Assembly (NCBI GenBank): GCA_963748925.1
Contig: CAVVKG010000008.1
Location: 372,001-436,000 of the forward strand
Length of the DNA: 64,000 bases
Direction: 5' to 3'
Origin: Cryomorpha sp963748925
GTDB lineage: Bacteria > Bacteroidota > Bacteroidia > Flavobacteriales_D > Cryomorphaceae
Shown piece by piece: positions 63,229-64,000 of this stretch. The notes beneath the pieces were generated by a model. The model had not been told where the DNA came from. It saw only the letters and a program-made list of their open reading frames with translations, and searched no databases. The translations under genes and the position numbers were made by a program. Position 1 is the first letter of the stretch. Each line of letters opens with the position of its first letter.

Positions 63229-64000
63229 TTATTTAGCAATCATGAACTTGTCAATGATTGTTTCATTCGTAGTTGTCATTTTGTAGATGTAAACTCCGTT
63301 AGGAAGGCTTGCACCATCAAAATCGATTCTGTACTCTTCACCTTGTTGTGCTTCCGCATTGAAAAGTGTAGTAACCATACGTCCGCTCATGTCATACACT
63401 TCTACAAGTGTGCGACCAGTTTCAGCAGTCATAAATACCACTTGTGAAGGCCCTGAAGTAGGGTTCGGGTAAGAGCTAAGTACGCTGTTTGATTCAGCAG
63501 CCATACCTTGTGACTCTTGTCCGTCTTCACAGTTGTAAAGAGCTACAACACCGTCTACATCGAATGCATCAGGAGTGTTAGAGAGATCATTGTTGTTAAC
63601 GATTTTAACATAGTTTACATACTCTAATCCTAGTGTGCCATCACCAGCATCGCTGATGTCAACAAAATTGTCAGCGCGACAAATTGTTTTCACCATGTGC
63701 CAGTCACCTGGTTCACCAGAAACAGATACGTATACATCAGCAAACTCATCGTATGAGTTACAGCTGTTGTTACCCCAAGTAGTTTCAACTACTTCGATGT
63801 CGTCACCATCACCGTTAGGAATCGCACCGTCAAATGAAAGTGTCAAGCTACCACCGTATCCAAGAGATACGAATACTAGATCGCCAGATTGATTTGAACG
63901 CTCAGGAGCTCCAAGAGCTTCAGCCGGGTTGGTTCGGTTTGCGGCGATAGCGCCACCACCAAAGCTGGTACCTTGAACATATTCAACAACTTCCGTTGCA
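63229..64000 (-). CDS. Partial T9SS type A secreted protein (N-terminus beyond window)
   Basis: The frame is open to the window edge, so the 5' end is missing; a start at 63846 is only an internal TTG. About 256 residues are visible. The first part reads PAEALGAPERSNQSGDLVFV, SLGYGGSLTLSFDGAIPNGD, EVVETTWGNNSC and VNYVKIVNNNDLSNTPDAFD, a cell-surface beta-sandwich often found in secreted Bacteroidota proteins. The last ~85 residues are a T9SS type A sorting domain (SSYPNPTSGPSQVVFM to FMIAK), close to those of A and A'. It has its own terminator before the B'-A' operon. Confidence 0.85.
   Translation of the reverse strand, partial: ATEVVEYVQGTSFGGGAIAANRTNPAEALGAPERSNQSGDLVFVSLGYGGSLTLSFDGAIPNGDGDDIEVVETTWGNNSCNSYDEFADVYVSVSGEPGDWHMVKTICRADNFVDISDAGDGTLGLEYVNYVKIVNNNDLSNTPDAFDVDGVVALYNCEDGQESQGMAAESNSVLSSYPNPTSGPSQVVFMTAETGRTLVEVYDMSGRMVTTLFNAEAQQGEEYRIDFDGASLPNGVYIYKMTTTNETIIDKFMIAK

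Overview
The window reads as a chromosome segment of a marine-type Bacteroidota, most likely Flavobacteriales. The basis is the gliding/type IX secretion (T9SS) gene set (gldF, gldG, several T9SS C-terminal sorting domains), families typical of that phylum (DUF3810, DUF4856, DUF4340, DUF6728-like, HTTM, GbsR) and repeated matches to the Bacteroidota promoter -7 box TAnnTTTG. I could not place it at genus level. I saw no tRNA, rRNA, CRISPR array, integrase or transposase.

Layout. 1-650: non-coding, with two copies of a ~118 bp nested palindromic repeat. 688-3508: an ECF sigma factor overlapping a membrane protein that looks like its anti-sigma factor, with PKD and T9SS type-B-like outer domains, then a T9SS secreted protein. 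3781-9431 (minus): DUF3810 metalloprotease-like protein, prolyl oligopeptidase lipoprotein, a membrane protein, a TPR protein, miaA and a pRiA4b ORF-3-like protein. 9851-16014: a small secreted protein, a sigma-54 response regulator facing a hybrid histidine kinase with a C-terminal HPt domain, a DUF481 outer-membrane protein and a DUF6263-like protein. 16461-23417: small or poorly known genes, a HerA-like ATPase and an M49 dipeptidyl-peptidase lipoprotein. 23601-34119: YtxH protein, pta-ackA, an MscS channel, a GbsR-DCC-TIGR01777 operon with a likely operator, an FkbM methyltransferase and uvrB. 34285-39927: DUF6728-like protein, ABM protein, gldF-gldG-DUF4340, dnaN and csaA. 40001-46012 (minus): a four-gene operon DUF4856-imelysin-HTTM-TonB receptor, probably for iron or another metal.

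46518-64000 is the most unusual part. It holds two tandem copies of a two-gene cassette, transcribed leftward, and the end of another T9SS protein. Each cassette encodes first a ~1,400-residue secreted multi-domain protein ending in a dockerin-type calcium-binding pair with no visible T9SS signal (B' 58678-62880; B 50090-54388). Second comes a ~1,200-residue protein with an N-terminal domain whose pattern resembles a cohesin, Cys-rich linkers, propeller-like repeats and a T9SS type-A sorting domain (A' 54790-58636, split by a one-base frameshift; A 46518-50033). The copies are nearly identical at their ends and differ in the central modules, as expected if repeat-mediated recombination swaps domains. 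My leading hypothesis is a cell-surface cohesin/dockerin-like complex delivered by T9SS, with diversifying central modules. The dockerin call is well supported by calcium-loop residues. The cohesin call is a pattern-level inference that needs structure prediction.
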